Positions 25,127-34,324 of a stretch of DNA of 48,421 nt are shown in pieces. A model generated the notes under the pieces. That model saw only the letters and a list, made by a program, of their open reading frames with translations. It did no database searches and was not told the origin of the DNA. The stretch is from positions 1 to 48,421 of the forward strand of contig JAGROY010000142.1 of assembly GCA_020439995.1 (NCBI GenBank), read 5' to 3'. A program made the translations under genes and the position numbers. Within the stretch, counting starts at the first letter, position 1, and each line of letters begins with the position of its first letter. This DNA comes from Verrucomicrobiia bacterium (lineage in GTDB: Bacteria > Verrucomicrobiota > Verrucomicrobiia > Verrucomicrobiales > DEV007).

Positions 25127-25825
25127 ATGCTGGGCGCGGCCAAGAAATCGATCAACGAGATCGGCGAAAGACTCAAGAAGCAGGCTCTGTTCATGGCCAG
25201 CATTGTTGGGTTCCTCTGGGTAATTGAAATCGTCGATAGCCTCGCGCCCTTTGACTTCGAGTCGCTTGGCATCCGCCCCCGCCAGTTCCTTGGACTAGTG
25301 GGCATTCTCTTCGCCCCATTCCTTCACGATGGCGTTGGCCACCTGGCGGGAAACAGCATCGGCCTGTTCTTTTTCGGATGGATCATTCTGCTCGGCGGCA
25401 CGCAATCATTCCTGCGAGTCACCGCCCTCATCGCCGTCATTGCCGGCATGGGAACCTGGCTCTTTGGTGCCAGCAGAAGCATCCACATCGGGGCCAGCGG
25501 CATCGTCTTCGGCTACATGGCATTCCTCCTCCTGCGGGGATTTTTTGAAAAGAGTCTGCGCTGGGTGATGGTCGCACTGATCGTTGCATTCGTCATCTAT
25601 GGTTTCGTCGACCTCGGCTTCAACAGCACCGCCGAAAACAACAACGGCGCGGTCAATATCTCGTGGTCCGGCCACCTGAGCGGCTTCGCTGGCGGCATCA
25701 TAGCTGCGTGGATTTTTTACTACCGCCCCAGAAATTCTCCTTACGCCCAGACACAGATCACCAGAAAGCCCGCTCCCTCCCCCGTCGTCAGCGCCATCCT
25801 GGCCTGGTTCAGCAAGCGCCATTGA
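25127..25825 (+). CDS. Rhomboid-family intramembrane serine protease
   Basis: 232 residues, six or so membrane segments. The catalytic serine is S124 in IHIGASGIVFGYMAF and the histidine is H183 in SWSGHLSGFAGGIIAAW. The conserved HLAGNSIGL in the second helix region (72-80) supplies the oxyanion-hole residues (H, N). The order and spacing fit an active rhomboid, which cuts transmembrane segments of other proteins. A possible role is releasing surface proteins, but no partner is shown by context. It follows the sulfotransferase/EamA genes on the same strand after 52 bp. Confidence 0.92.
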   Translation: MLGAAKKSINEIGERLKKQALFMASIVGFLWVIEIVDSLAPFDFESLGIRPRQFLGLVGILFAPFLHDGVGHLAGNSIGLFFFGWIILLGGTQSFLRVTALIAVIAGMGTWLFGASRSIHIGASGIVFGYMAFLLLRGFFEKSLRWVMVALIVAFVIYGFVDLGFNSTAENNNGAVNISWSGHLSGFAGGIIAAWIFYYRPRNSPYAQTQITRKPAPSPVVSAILAWFSKRH

Positions 25826-25882
25826 GGGAAACGGTCAACGATTACCAGCGGGATTTCAGAACTTAACATTAACATTAGGCTC

Positions 25883-25909
25883 GACAATGCTGTGGTGTTA
25901 TCCATTGTC
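25883..25909. repeat. Inverted repeat after the rhomboid gene
   Basis: GACAATG (25883-25889) and CATTGTC (25903-25909) are perfect 7-bp arms around a 13-base loop, just after a short direct repeat ACATTAACATTA (about 25866-25877). There is no T-run, so a terminator is doubtful. It lies upstream of a possible small gene at 25956 and may be an operator or RNA hairpin. Confidence 0.35.
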
Positions 25910-25955
25910 AGACTACGAATCGATCTTGTAGTTAAATAGAGAGGAGGCACTCGCC

Positions 25956-26159
25956 TTGGTGATCTCGGAATTGGCTAGTCGAACCCCTGAGCGAGTTCCA
26001 TCGGTCATTGCCAAACTTGAGGGACGAACGCGCAACTACTGCATCATGGCCTGGGTCGAGCACCTCAAAGGACAGGGCAACTCAGAGGACGCCACCGCCT
26101 GGGAAAAACAAATGACCGAACGCATCGAGTTGCCCCGGTGGACTTTGACGGTTGAGTGA
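25956..26159 (+). CDS. Possible small gene or gene fragment, unknown function
   Basis: 67 residues, start TTG (25956) or GTG (25959). A strong Shine-Dalgarno-like GAGGAGG sits at 25941-25947, 8-11 bases before these starts, which argues for translation. The peptide is soluble and mixed charge (ELASRTPERVPSVIAKLEG, then AWVEHLKGQGN, then 'W-E-K-Q-M'). It recalls one helical repeat unit of larger alpha-solenoid proteins, so it could instead be a remnant. No family recognised. The remainder of the 460-bp gap between the rhomboid and acyl-CoA dehydrogenase genes shows only the inverted repeat at 25883. Confidence 0.35.
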   Translation: MVISELASRTPERVPSVIAKLEGRTRNYCIMAWVEHLKGQGNSEDATAWEKQMTERIELPRWTLTVE

Positions 26160-26286
26160 ATACTGGTCAGTGAAGCCCGTGGCACCCAGTGTTGGCGGTG
26201 CCGTTCTTTAAGAGGCGGCTACCTGAATTCGTTCATTTTCATGGTGTGAATACATTGGCAGTCTCCTCCACTCAGGATCTACGCCC

Positions 26287-28173
26287 TCAGAACACCACCT
26301 CCTCGGACAAGCCGCAGCTGTCCTTGTCGGCATTGTGGCGGATCTCGACGAACAGGCGCTCTACATGGAGACGGCTGCGCTTGCAGAATACCTGCACCGT
26401 GCGAGTGATGTGATTCTTTTCGAATGCGGTGAGATGCGGGTCTCTGACCAGCTCATTCGCCCGCGCCACCGTCGCTGACATCGCAAATAGTTCGGTGCCA
26501 ATGTCAACAAAGCGTCCCAGCAAAAGCTGACGCTGGTTCAATTTCGGACCGTGGCGGAGCATCGAATGGAAGAGTGACCGCGCAAGTTTCCGGCTGAGCC
26601 GGGCAACGTGCTTCATTTCCTTGCGCGCCGCAGGTTCCAAGTCGGCAAGATTCTTATCTGTTACGAACCTTGGTAACCACTGCTTCGGATACCAGCCCGC
26701 ATAGAACAACCCGGCGGTAGCGGCGGCCCGAACACGCGTCTTCCATGGCAAGGTCGTGTTCACCGCAGCTGCGCCGAGTTGCAGGTGGGGGTCAAGCGCC
26801 TCTCGTGCGAGGAAAAGCCGCATAATTTCAGATGATCCTTCGAAGATCGTGTTGATCCTGGCGTCGCGCAGGAAGCGCTCGACAGGTTCCGGGGTGTCGC
26901 CACGGGCACGCAGTGAATCGGCAGTTTCAAATCCACGACCTCCCCGGATCTGCATCGTGTCATCGACGATTCTCCAAGTGGTCTCGGTTCCCCAGAGTTT
27001 GGCCATTGCAGCCTCGATCCGAATGTCCGCTTTCTTGTCCTGATCGACCAGCGCCGACACGTAGCGTACGATCGCCTCCAGAGCAAAGGTGTCAGCAGCC
27101 ATGCGGGCGATCTTATCAGCGATCGCCTCATGCCGTGCGATAGGTGCCCCCCACTGTACGCGCTCGGCCGCCCACTTTTTCGAGATCTCGAGACAACGCC
27201 TCGCCAGTCCCGCGCACGCGGCGGGCACTGTGATGCGTCCGGTGTTCAGTGTCGAGAGGGCAACTTTGAGCCCCTTCCCTTCGCCCAGAATGATGTTCTC
27301 CTTGGGAACTCTAACATGGTCAAAACGAATCACTCCATTGTAGAGCGCCCGCAGCCCCATGAACCGGCAGCGGTGCAATATCTCAACACCAGGCATTTTG
27401 GTGTCCACGATGAATGCCGTCGCCGCTGGCCGCTCCCCCTCCCTGGAAGTGCGCGCCATCACCACGATGAGCCCTGCCCTGGTGCCGTTGGTGCACCAGA
27501 GTTTTTCTCCATTCAGAATGTAGTGTTCGCCGTCCTCATCCAGAGTGGCCACAGTTGCCATCTGCGCTGGATCGGATCCGACGCCTTGCTCAGTCAGGGC
27601 AAATGCAGAGATCTCCCCGCTGGCGCAACGCGGAAGGAATTTCCGCTTCTGCTCCTCCGTTCCGAACATGAGAAGCGGTTGCGGCACACCAATTGACTGA
27701 TGCGCAGACAGCAGCGCGGTGAGGTTTCCACAATGCTTTCCGAGAAGCATCGCGGCGCGGGCGTAGTTCGTTTGACTGAGCCCCAGTCCGCAGTAGCTGA
27801 CAGGAATTTTGATTCCAAAGGCACCCAGCCGCGCGAGCCCGTCGATCACTTCATCTGGGATTTCTCCTTCACGGTCAATCGCATCGGCATCAACGTGGTG
27901 TTCGAGAAACTCGTTGAGCTGGATCAGAAACGCATCTCCCTGATCCTTGTCTTCGAACGATTGCTTTGGGAACGGCACCATCGTTGCAAAGTCAGGCCGT
28001 CCCATAAACACAGAACTGCCGAAGCTGAGCCCGCCGCGAATGCGATCACGTGCAGCCTCTGCCATTTCCAGAGCCGCCCGCTCGCCAGCAGACATTTTTG
28101 AAGTGTCGATCAGCATTTTCTCACGATCGTTACCATCGCGCTTGGTGGCATTGTCAGGTTTTGTTGTTTTCAT
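26287..28173 (-). CDS. Acyl-CoA dehydrogenase, long-chain (VLCAD-like)
   Basis: A 628-residue FAD enzyme that forms the 2,3-double bond in acyl-CoA, the first step of beta-oxidation. Visible are the FAD/substrate block FALTEQGVGSDPAQMAT, LNGEKLWCTNG, the QIRGGRGFE motif and the C-terminal FEGSSEIMRLFLAREAL, whose glutamate is at the catalytic-base position of the MCAD branch. The extra C-terminal helical domain (about 490-628) and the length match the VLCAD/ACAD9-like type rather than 380-residue short-chain forms. It is the last gene of a five-gene operon. Its ATG overlaps the stop of the FadB-like gene by 4 bp. The electron acceptor (ETF) is not encoded here. Confidence 0.92.
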   Translation of the reverse strand: MKTTKPDNATKRDGNDREKMLIDTSKMSAGERAALEMAEAARDRIRGGLSFGSSVFMGRPDFATMVPFPKQSFEDKDQGDAFLIQLNEFLEHHVDADAIDREGEIPDEVIDGLARLGAFGIKIPVSYCGLGLSQTNYARAAMLLGKHCGNLTALLSAHQSIGVPQPLLMFGTEEQKRKFLPRCASGEISAFALTEQGVGSDPAQMATVATLDEDGEHYILNGEKLWCTNGTRAGLIVVMARTSREGERPAATAFIVDTKMPGVEILHRCRFMGLRALYNGVIRFDHVRVPKENIILGEGKGLKVALSTLNTGRITVPAACAGLARRCLEISKKWAAERVQWGAPIARHEAIADKIARMAADTFALEAIVRYVSALVDQDKKADIRIEAAMAKLWGTETTWRIVDDTMQIRGGRGFETADSLRARGDTPEPVERFLRDARINTIFEGSSEIMRLFLAREALDPHLQLGAAAVNTTLPWKTRVRAAATAGLFYAGWYPKQWLPRFVTDKNLADLEPAARKEMKHVARLSRKLARSLFHSMLRHGPKLNQRQLLLGRFVDIGTELFAMSATVARANELVRDPHLTAFEKNHITRTVQVFCKRSRLHVERLFVEIRHNADKDSCGLSEEVVF

Positions 28174-30338
28174 GATATAACCCTCCTGGGTTCTAATATG
28201 GTTTCCAGATTCTCCCAGCGGCGCATCAGCGGACTGGGTTCATAAATCGGCCCTTCGGTGCAGGCCAGTTCTTCCAGTTTTTTGACGATTCCAGGAATGC
28301 CCATGGCGCGGGCGTGCCGCACCGGCCCACCCCTGAAAGGTGCCCAGCCCGTTCCCAGAAGCATCGCCAGATCGATATCGTCAGGGCCGGCTACTACACC
28401 TTCGTCCAGGCAGCGGGCGGCCTCGTTCACCATCAAAAGTGTCAACCGCTCTGCAATGGGGATCCCCCTGTCCTCGCCCCTGACAATACCGCGGTGGCAG
28501 GCCAGCGCATCGATGCTCGGCGTTTGCTTCTTGCCATCATAGATGTAGAATCCCCCCCCGCACTTGCGACCGAACAAGCCAGACTCCAGCATGCGCCCCA
28601 GAATTGGCGGCACCGTGAACCGCTCTGGAAAGGCATCGCTCAGCGTCGTCGCCACATGCAGTGCCACATCAAGCCCGACTTCATCCAGCAGTCTCAGCGG
28701 TCCCATCGGCATTCCAAAATCAACCATCGCTCTGTCAATTTCCTGCGCTGGGATACTGCGATCAAACAAGCCTCCCGCTTCCATCAGACATGGCATCAGG
28801 ATGCGATTGACGACGAACCCGGGGCTGTCAGCGACAACGACTGGCACCTTGCCAATTTCCCGGACAAAGTCCGACACCGATCGCACCGCCTCGGGATCAG
28901 CCCCAGCGCCACGGACGACTTCGATCAAGGGCATCCTGTGCACGGGATTGAAGAAGTGCATCCCCAGGATCCGTTCAGGATGGACAATCTCGGGGTCCCC
29001 TACAATCTCACCGATTGGCAATGCCGATGTATTGGTTACCAGCAGTGTCTCCGGTCCCGTGCGGGTGGCGAGATCACGAAAGATCGCCTGTTTGATCGCA
29101 AGTTTTTCCGTAGCTGCCTCAATCACGATCCCAACCCGGTTGAGAGGCACCTGGCTTGAGGTCACAAAGATCCGATCCGCAGCATCGCGAGCTTCCAGTC
29201 GGGTCAACACTCGTCGCGCCACGGCCTCTTCGAGATTTCTGTGAATGCGCCCCATGCCGGCTGCCGCTGCCTCGTTGTTGATATCCTGCAACGTCACACG
29301 ATAGCCACGGGTTGCCAGCCAGTAGGCAATTCCAGCCCCCATGACGCCCGCGCCGATCACTGCCGCTTCCCTGTGCGCCAGCGGTCGTGCACCGACTTTC
29401 TTCTTCGCCCGCTCCTGCAACAGGAAAGCACGGATCAGGTTTTTGCTCTCCGGAGTCTCGGCAAGATCGAGCACAGCATTGCGCTCGTTTTCCAGCGACC
29501 CATCGACAGTGGTTCTCAGAGATTTCACCGCCACTTCCAGCGCTTTGAGCGGAGCAGGGTAATGACCGTGTGTCTTTTCGATCACGCCTTTACGCGCTCT
29601 CGCAGCAATAAATTGGACAGCCAACGGATGGTTAACCAGCGCGTGAGATTTTCGCTTGCCCACCCCACGCAGCACTGCCTCCAGCGCATGGGATTCGAAG
29701 CAATCTTGAGCTGCAATTTCATCGATCACTCCCAGCTTCAACGCAGCTTTCGCAGATAGCTGGCGACCCGTCAGGATCATCGATAGCGCGTTGGGAAGGC
29801 CGATGAGTTTTGGCAACCGCGTGGTGCCGCCCCAGGCGGGAAGAATTCCCAGCTGCACCTCTGGCAGTCCGATTTTGGTAACTTTGTCAGGGCTCGCAAT
29901 GCGCCAGTCACAGGCCAGCGCCAGTTCGAAACCGCCACCAAGACATGCTCCGTGGATCATGGCAACGGTCGGAACCGGCAGCTCTGCAATCCTTTCAAAC
30001 AAAACCTGTCCGGTGCCAATGATACGCTCAAGCTGTTTGCGGGGCGCTGCATGCAGCGTCTTGATGTCTGCACCTGCGAGAAAAATCCGCTCCTTTCTCG
30101 ATTCAAAATAGACACCACATACGTCGACAATATTCCTCTCAATCCAGGTGATGTGTTCCTCCAGCTCGCACAGCGCGCCTTCATCGAAAATATTCGCCGC
30201 CGAACGGTTGCGATCGAAATGGATGCGAACGATTCCATCCTCGCCGAACTCACGCTGCACGTGAAGGAAGACACCCTTCTTCCTCGGAAACGCATACTCG
30301 GCGAACGATGACTTTGGTGGATGTAGCATGGTGATCAT
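28170..30338 (-). CDS. fadJ: Fatty-acid oxidation multifunctional enzyme (FadB/FadJ-like)
   Basis: 722 residues. The N-terminal enoyl-CoA hydratase part (about 30-220) has both catalytic glutamates, in GGGFELALACDWRIA and GLPEVQLGILPAWGGT. The NAD-binding part begins near residue 327 (VIGAGVMGAGIAYWLA), followed by GMHFFNPVHRMPLIEVVRG with the catalytic histidine and the C-terminal 3-hydroxyacyl-CoA dehydrogenase domains (VVVADSPGFVVNRIL). It hydrates the enoyl-CoA and oxidises the hydroxyl, steps two and three of beta-oxidation. FadB versus FadJ cannot be decided by eye; the symbol is a best guess. Overlaps of 4 bp with both neighbours show tight coupling. Confidence 0.93.
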   Translation of the reverse strand: MITMLHPPKSSFAEYAFPRKKGVFLHVQREFGEDGIVRIHFDRNRSAANIFDEGALCELEEHITWIERNIVDVCGVYFESRKERIFLAGADIKTLHAAPRKQLERIIGTGQVLFERIAELPVPTVAMIHGACLGGGFELALACDWRIASPDKVTKIGLPEVQLGILPAWGGTTRLPKLIGLPNALSMILTGRQLSAKAALKLGVIDEIAAQDCFESHALEAVLRGVGKRKSHALVNHPLAVQFIAARARKGVIEKTHGHYPAPLKALEVAVKSLRTTVDGSLENERNAVLDLAETPESKNLIRAFLLQERAKKKVGARPLAHREAAVIGAGVMGAGIAYWLATRGYRVTLQDINNEAAAAGMGRIHRNLEEAVARRVLTRLEARDAADRIFVTSSQVPLNRVGIVIEAATEKLAIKQAIFRDLATRTGPETLLVTNTSALPIGEIVGDPEIVHPERILGMHFFNPVHRMPLIEVVRGAGADPEAVRSVSDFVREIGKVPVVVADSPGFVVNRILMPCLMEAGGLFDRSIPAQEIDRAMVDFGMPMGPLRLLDEVGLDVALHVATTLSDAFPERFTVPPILGRMLESGLFGRKCGGGFYIYDGKKQTPSIDALACHRGIVRGEDRGIPIAERLTLLMVNEAARCLDEGVVAGPDDIDLAMLLGTGWAPFRGGPVRHARAMGIPGIVKKLEELACTEGPIYEPSPLMRRWENLETILEPRRVIS

Positions 30339-31588
30339 AGTGGGCTCCTTTCCAGCCAGACAGCACCACCCTGTCCGCCACCCACACAGAGGGCGGCCAG
30401 CGCGCGGCGCGCGTTCCGGCGTTTGAGTTCTTTCAGACTTGTCAAAATGAGGCGGGCACCCGTGGCACCTACAGGGTGCCCCAGGGCGATCGCGCCTCCG
30501 TTGGGGTTTAAAATTTCCTTGGGCACACCGCCGTGCTTTTCCAGATGCTTCAGCACCGCCAGCACTTGCACGGCAAATGCCTCATTGATTTCGATCACAT
30601 CGGCATCGGCCAGCTTCAGCCCTGCCTTGTCCGACACCGCACGAATCGCTGAGACTGGGCCCAGACCCATGCGTTTTGGATCACATCCGGTATAGGCGTG
30701 CGCTGTAAGGTAGCCAAGCGGTTCCATTCCCAGCTTCTCCGCCATCGCCTCGGTTCCCACTAACAATGCCACCGCCCCATCGGTGATCTGCGAAGCATTG
30801 CCCGCAGTGACAGTGCCATCGATCCGGTCAAACGCGGGCTTCAATTGAGCCAGTTTCTCGGCACTCGAATCAGGCCGGATGCCATTGTCCTCCGCGACAA
30901 ATCCGGGCTTGCGATCTGGCGTGTAGACCGGGCTGATTTCCTCAAGAAATGCTGCGCCGGCCGCAGCGGCTTTCAGGTGAGATTCGACAGCGAAGGAGTC
31001 CTGCACGTCGCGGGTGATTCTCAGCTCATGGGCGAGCAACTCAGCGGTCTCCCCCATATTCATCCCGACCACCGGATCCGTCAGACCCAGTTGCAAACCA
31101 ATGCGTGGCGCAAAATCGTGCGTCCGGAATCGGCTGACCGCTCCAGCCTTTGCCCCCAGCGATCTCGCGCGGCTGAACAGGGCAAATTTTGTCGCCGCAC
31201 CGGGCTGAAACAACAGGGGCACATTGGACATACTTTCGGTGCCGCCCACGACGAACAACTCACCACTCCCGGCCACCATGCGCTCAAAGGCAGTCGTGAC
31301 TGATTCCATGCCTGATGCGCAATTGCGGTGCACCGTCATCGCTGGAACGTGCTCGGGAATTCCCGACCGCAGAGCCACTACCCTGGCGATGTTCGCCGCA
31401 TCCGCAGGCTGCGCCACGCAGCCGAGAATGGTTTCGCTGATCCACTCTGGATCCACTCCGGTGCGGACTAACAAAGCCCTGACCGCAATGGTTCCAAGGT
31501 CAGCCGCTGACAGCCCAGCCAGGTCGGTACCCATCCGGCTGAATGGAGTGCGGACGCCGTCGATAATTGCAAGTCGTGGTGTTTTCAT
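30335..31588 (-). CDS. fadI: Acetyl-CoA C-acyltransferase (thiolase, FadI-like)
   Basis: 417 residues. The nucleophile is C90 in VHRNCASGMES. The second active-site block is GGAIALGHPVGATGAR with the histidine, and the last is ALCVGGGQGGAVW with the second cysteine. The length and the LFQPGAATKFALFSRARS insertion resemble FadI-type thiolases that pair with FadJ. It releases acetyl-CoA in the last step of beta-oxidation. It overlaps both neighbours by 4 bp (30335-30338, 31585-31588). Confidence 0.93.
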   Translation of the reverse strand: MKTPRLAIIDGVRTPFSRMGTDLAGLSAADLGTIAVRALLVRTGVDPEWISETILGCVAQPADAANIARVVALRSGIPEHVPAMTVHRNCASGMESVTTAFERMVAGSGELFVVGGTESMSNVPLLFQPGAATKFALFSRARSLGAKAGAVSRFRTHDFAPRIGLQLGLTDPVVGMNMGETAELLAHELRITRDVQDSFAVESHLKAAAAGAAFLEEISPVYTPDRKPGFVAEDNGIRPDSSAEKLAQLKPAFDRIDGTVTAGNASQITDGAVALLVGTEAMAEKLGMEPLGYLTAHAYTGCDPKRMGLGPVSAIRAVSDKAGLKLADADVIEINEAFAVQVLAVLKHLEKHGGVPKEILNPNGGAIALGHPVGATGARLILTSLKELKRRNARRALAALCVGGGQGGAVWLERSPL

Positions 31589-33120
31589 CGGGTCAATTCC
31601 TCCATGGGTTCAGATTCTGTTGAGTCTTCCGCTGCTAACTCTCCCGCTGTCGGTCGGTTGTCGCGCACCCTCTCTTCCTTGAGCACTCTGCCGACGCCCT
31701 GCATCTCGCGGATCTCTTCGTTGCTGTGAAAATCAATCCTGTTCGGTCGCATTTCCGTCACGGCACGGAAGTGACGGCGCACCGCCGTTTCAAGATCACG
31801 ACTGGATGCAGTTCCCGTGGCCGCAAGGTGAATGATGACTTCGTCGGCATCAAAGGGATCATCGTTCCGCTTCCGCAGCTCGATCTGCCATGCGCCAACT
31901 CCATCCAGATCATCCAGCACGCGCTCCAGTGCATTAAAGTCGACGAGAGTTCCTTTTAATTTGTCGAGCGCCAACTCACGCTTGTCAGAAACGCGCGATA
32001 TAGTCCCCAGCAGCCTCGGACAAGTGCGACCGCATCCAGGACAGGCCTCATAGACCAGGCCGCCGTCAATTTGATCCCCTGTCCGATAACGCAGCACCAC
32101 GCTACCGCGGCTGTCGATTGCCGTAAAAACGACTTCACCAGCATGCCCCGGCGGCAGGATATCACCGGTTTCAGGATCGATAATCTCAACGATGCCCAGG
32201 TCCGGCGAAATGTGGTAGCCGGTCGGCGATCCAAGCGCATTGGACGGGCACTCGGGCCAGGCCATTTTTGCCTCGGTGAAGCCGTAGGTGGCCATGATCT
32301 CCACGTTTCCAGAACCCAGCTCAGCAGCCAGCCCGCGCAGTTTTCTTCGCAGCCCGTCGGGCACTTTTTCGCCACCCAGCACAATCCTTTTCAAGTTTGC
32401 CCAGTACCGATCTTCGCTTACTGCCTGCTGCAGGATGTGATAGATGAAAGTCGGCATTCCAATGAGGACATCGGCATCGATCCGGTCGATAAGCCCGACA
32501 TTGCCAGCGGTACCTAACACTTTCCCTCCTCCCGTGCTGACGCAAAAAGTGTCCCAGCCAGTGCCCGCGTAGTGGGCTTGCCAGAATGCCAGATGCGGAG
32601 CGAACGGAAACAGGTTCGCATGCTTCCACGATGGATCAGACTCGCAGACCTCCATCATGCGTCGTCCGGTGCGGCGAAGATTTTCAATATCATGAGCCGT
32701 GTAAAGAAACGGAACCGGCACAGTGGATCGGCCGGTGGTACTGGTCATCATGATCGGCCGAAATTCTTCTTCGAGCAGCTTCTTCGCTGCTGCGGGCCCG
32801 TGACGCAGCGCGCTCATCACCGTCGATGCCTGACGTTTAAGCGCTGCCTGTTCCGGGATCAGCACAAACTCGCGCGAACGCTTCGGGTGGTCGTCCGATG
32901 GCAGCAGATCCTCTTTCTGAGTGAAGGGAACGTAGCGCAGATCTTCGATGCTGCGGATATCATCGGGAGAAACACCTGCCTCTTCGAACCGGGCACGATA
33001 AAATGCTGAGAACGGAAGGACACGCGATTTCAGAAACCAGCGCAGCTGCCGAATCTGCAGCGCGTGCAGTTCATCTTCTTTCAGAGCATCCCATTTGTCG
33101 TTAAGCTTTGATAGATTCAT
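31585..33120 (-). CDS. PaaK/LuxE-type adenylate-forming CoA ligase
   Basis: 511 residues from ATG 33120, which has a good Shine-Dalgarno sequence (AAAGGAGA). The frame is open to 33354, but that part lies inside the patatin gene. Motifs: TSTTGRSTVPVPF (the P-loop-like adenylation motif), ATYGFTEAKMAWPEC, then 'Y-R-T-G-D' with the conserved Asp, and the C-terminal hinge around RVSDKRELALDKLKGTLV. A cysteine pair region (CPGCGRTCPR) is typical of PaaK relatives. These enzymes activate aromatic or other carboxylic acids as CoA or AMP esters. In this operon it likely takes the place of FadD, which is unusual. Starts 20 bp inside the end of the patatin gene. Confidence 0.85.
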   Translation of the reverse strand: MNLSKLNDKWDALKEDELHALQIRQLRWFLKSRVLPFSAFYRARFEEAGVSPDDIRSIEDLRYVPFTQKEDLLPSDDHPKRSREFVLIPEQAALKRQASTVMSALRHGPAAAKKLLEEEFRPIMMTSTTGRSTVPVPFLYTAHDIENLRRTGRRMMEVCESDPSWKHANLFPFAPHLAFWQAHYAGTGWDTFCVSTGGGKVLGTAGNVGLIDRIDADVLIGMPTFIYHILQQAVSEDRYWANLKRIVLGGEKVPDGLRRKLRGLAAELGSGNVEIMATYGFTEAKMAWPECPSNALGSPTGYHISPDLGIVEIIDPETGDILPPGHAGEVVFTAIDSRGSVVLRYRTGDQIDGGLVYEACPGCGRTCPRLLGTISRVSDKRELALDKLKGTLVDFNALERVLDDLDGVGAWQIELRKRNDDPFDADEVIIHLAATGTASSRDLETAVRRHFRAVTEMRPNRIDFHSNEEIREMQGVGRVLKEERVRDNRPTAGELAAEDSTESEPMEELTR

Positions 33121-34090
33121 AGTGATCAGTCTCCTTTTTGATGGGGTAAATTTTTGTGATCTTCCCTGAGTCGTCAGGCCCCCCGTCGGCACAGAGCGCC
33201 AGAAGTTCCTCAGTCCGGGCAAACGCGGCATCGCGACCGCGCTCAATGTAAAACGGCCACTGCCGGTAGTCGTGCCAGCCACCTTCCCGAACCTCAGGTT
33301 CGATGAGCACATCGGCGTTGCGGCCGGACTCATCTGCCAGTCGTATCTCAGCACTTAGGACACTGCGCCGCAGTGTATCAATGAAGTTGCCTGTGGCGAA
33401 GGGATTGAACCCCTGCAACCACGGACGTTTCGCCTCATAAAACTGGCCACACGCAGCACTCATCTCAGAAACTCTGGGGATGACACTGACGGCGATGATG
33501 TGATCGCAACCCATTCTCCGCAATACCTCTACTGGCAGAGGATCCAGAATGGCACCATCGCTGTAGTGGGCACCCTTCAATTCAACCGGAACGCAAACAC
33601 CTGGAATTGCCAGGCTGGCATGCACGGCATCTGCCACTTTGCCATGACTGAAAACTACCCGCTCGAAAGTATCGAGCCGAGTCGCGACAACTCGCAGCGG
33701 TCGCTTCATATCAGAAAACCGTGCGTCACCGATCGTTCGCTCCAACCGGGCCTTGACTTTCCGACCGCGTATCAGGCCGCGCCCTGGCGGGAAGGCTGGA
33801 TCCACGAGCCCCAGAAGATCGCGAGGCCGGTTGATCGTCGCGGCCAGCTTTTCCATCTCGGCTCCACTGCACCCAAAATTCCACAAGGCACCAATGTAGG
33901 CACCCATACTACAGCCAGCCACCGCATAAATGGGAACGCCCAACTCTTCGATCGCCTGAATCACTCCCACGTGAGCCAGTCCCCTCGCCGCTCCTGAAGA
34001 AAGGGCCAGCCCGATCCGGGGCGCGCTACGCAGATGGCAGCCTGAGCCTGGCCTTTCGCCTGTAAACTTATCCTGATGACTGTGCAGCAT
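33101..34090 (-). CDS. Patatin-like phospholipase (RssA/YchK-like)
   Basis: 329 residues. The glycine-rich oxyanion loop is LSSGAARGLAHVGVIQ, the nucleophile S61 is in GCSMG and the dyad aspartate D178 is in SDGAILDPLP. This is the patatin fold that hydrolyses acyl esters of lipids. No signal peptide or membrane helix, so it is cytoplasmic. It is the first gene of the beta-oxidation operon and has a strong Shine-Dalgarno sequence (TTAGGAGGCG, about 34097-34106 on the minus strand). Position and partners suggest it frees acyl chains that the next enzymes activate and degrade; its own substrate is not shown. Confidence 0.9.
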   Translation of the reverse strand: MLHSHQDKFTGERPGSGCHLRSAPRIGLALSSGAARGLAHVGVIQAIEELGVPIYAVAGCSMGAYIGALWNFGCSGAEMEKLAATINRPRDLLGLVDPAFPPGRGLIRGRKVKARLERTIGDARFSDMKRPLRVVATRLDTFERVVFSHGKVADAVHASLAIPGVCVPVELKGAHYSDGAILDPLPVEVLRRMGCDHIIAVSVIPRVSEMSAACGQFYEAKRPWLQGFNPFATGNFIDTLRRSVLSAEIRLADESGRNADVLIEPEVREGGWHDYRQWPFYIERGRDAAFARTEELLALCADGGPDDSGKITKIYPIKKETDHYESIKA

Positions 34091-34141
34091 TTGAATCGCC
34101 TCCTAATGCAGGCTGGCGATTCACGAGCGCTTCATCCCTCA

Positions 34142-34191
34142 TTCAGCTCCGGGTTCGTCCTGCTAGACCGCAGGGCTCCTCCGGGGCTGAA
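34142..34191 (-). promoter_or_regulatory. Nested hairpin in the leader of the patatin/beta-oxidation operon
   Basis: On the minus strand TTCAGCCCCGG (34181-34191) can pair with CCGGAGCTGAA (34142-34152) with one mismatch. Enclosed is a perfect hairpin CCTGC-ggtcta-GCAGG (34159-34174). Together they form a two-level structure about 50 bases before the patatin ATG and upstream of its Shine-Dalgarno sequence. No T-run follows, so it is not a terminator. It could protect the message, act in translation control, or be a palindromic repeat. Confidence 0.45.
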
Positions 34192-34279
34192 CCACTGCTC
34201 TCGCAGATCTGTCAGCCTTAAAATTTTTGGTTTCTGTTAGGAAACTCAGGAAGCCGGCTTCGTGAAGTTTTTGTTGTCT

Positions 34280-34324
34280 ACCTATAAGACGTCACCACAT
34301 AGGTTTTTATTGCACTAATTTCAA
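34280..34324 (-). promoter_or_regulatory. Candidate promoter and operator of the patatin/beta-oxidation operon
   Basis: On the minus strand TTGAAA (34319-34324) is followed after 17 bp by TATGTG (34296-34301), a fair sigma-70-like match. An exact inverted repeat ACCTAT...ATAGGT (arms 34280-34285 and 34299-34304, 13 bp apart) overlaps the -10. That is the size and place expected for a TetR-type repressor site such as a fatty-acid regulator. No regulator gene is near. The resulting leader would be about 200 bases long. Confidence 0.4.

Noticed and set aside
28314..29244. Two long open frames on the plus strand
   Set aside because: Opposite the FadB-like gene; low-complexity composition typical of antisense frames in GC-rich DNA.
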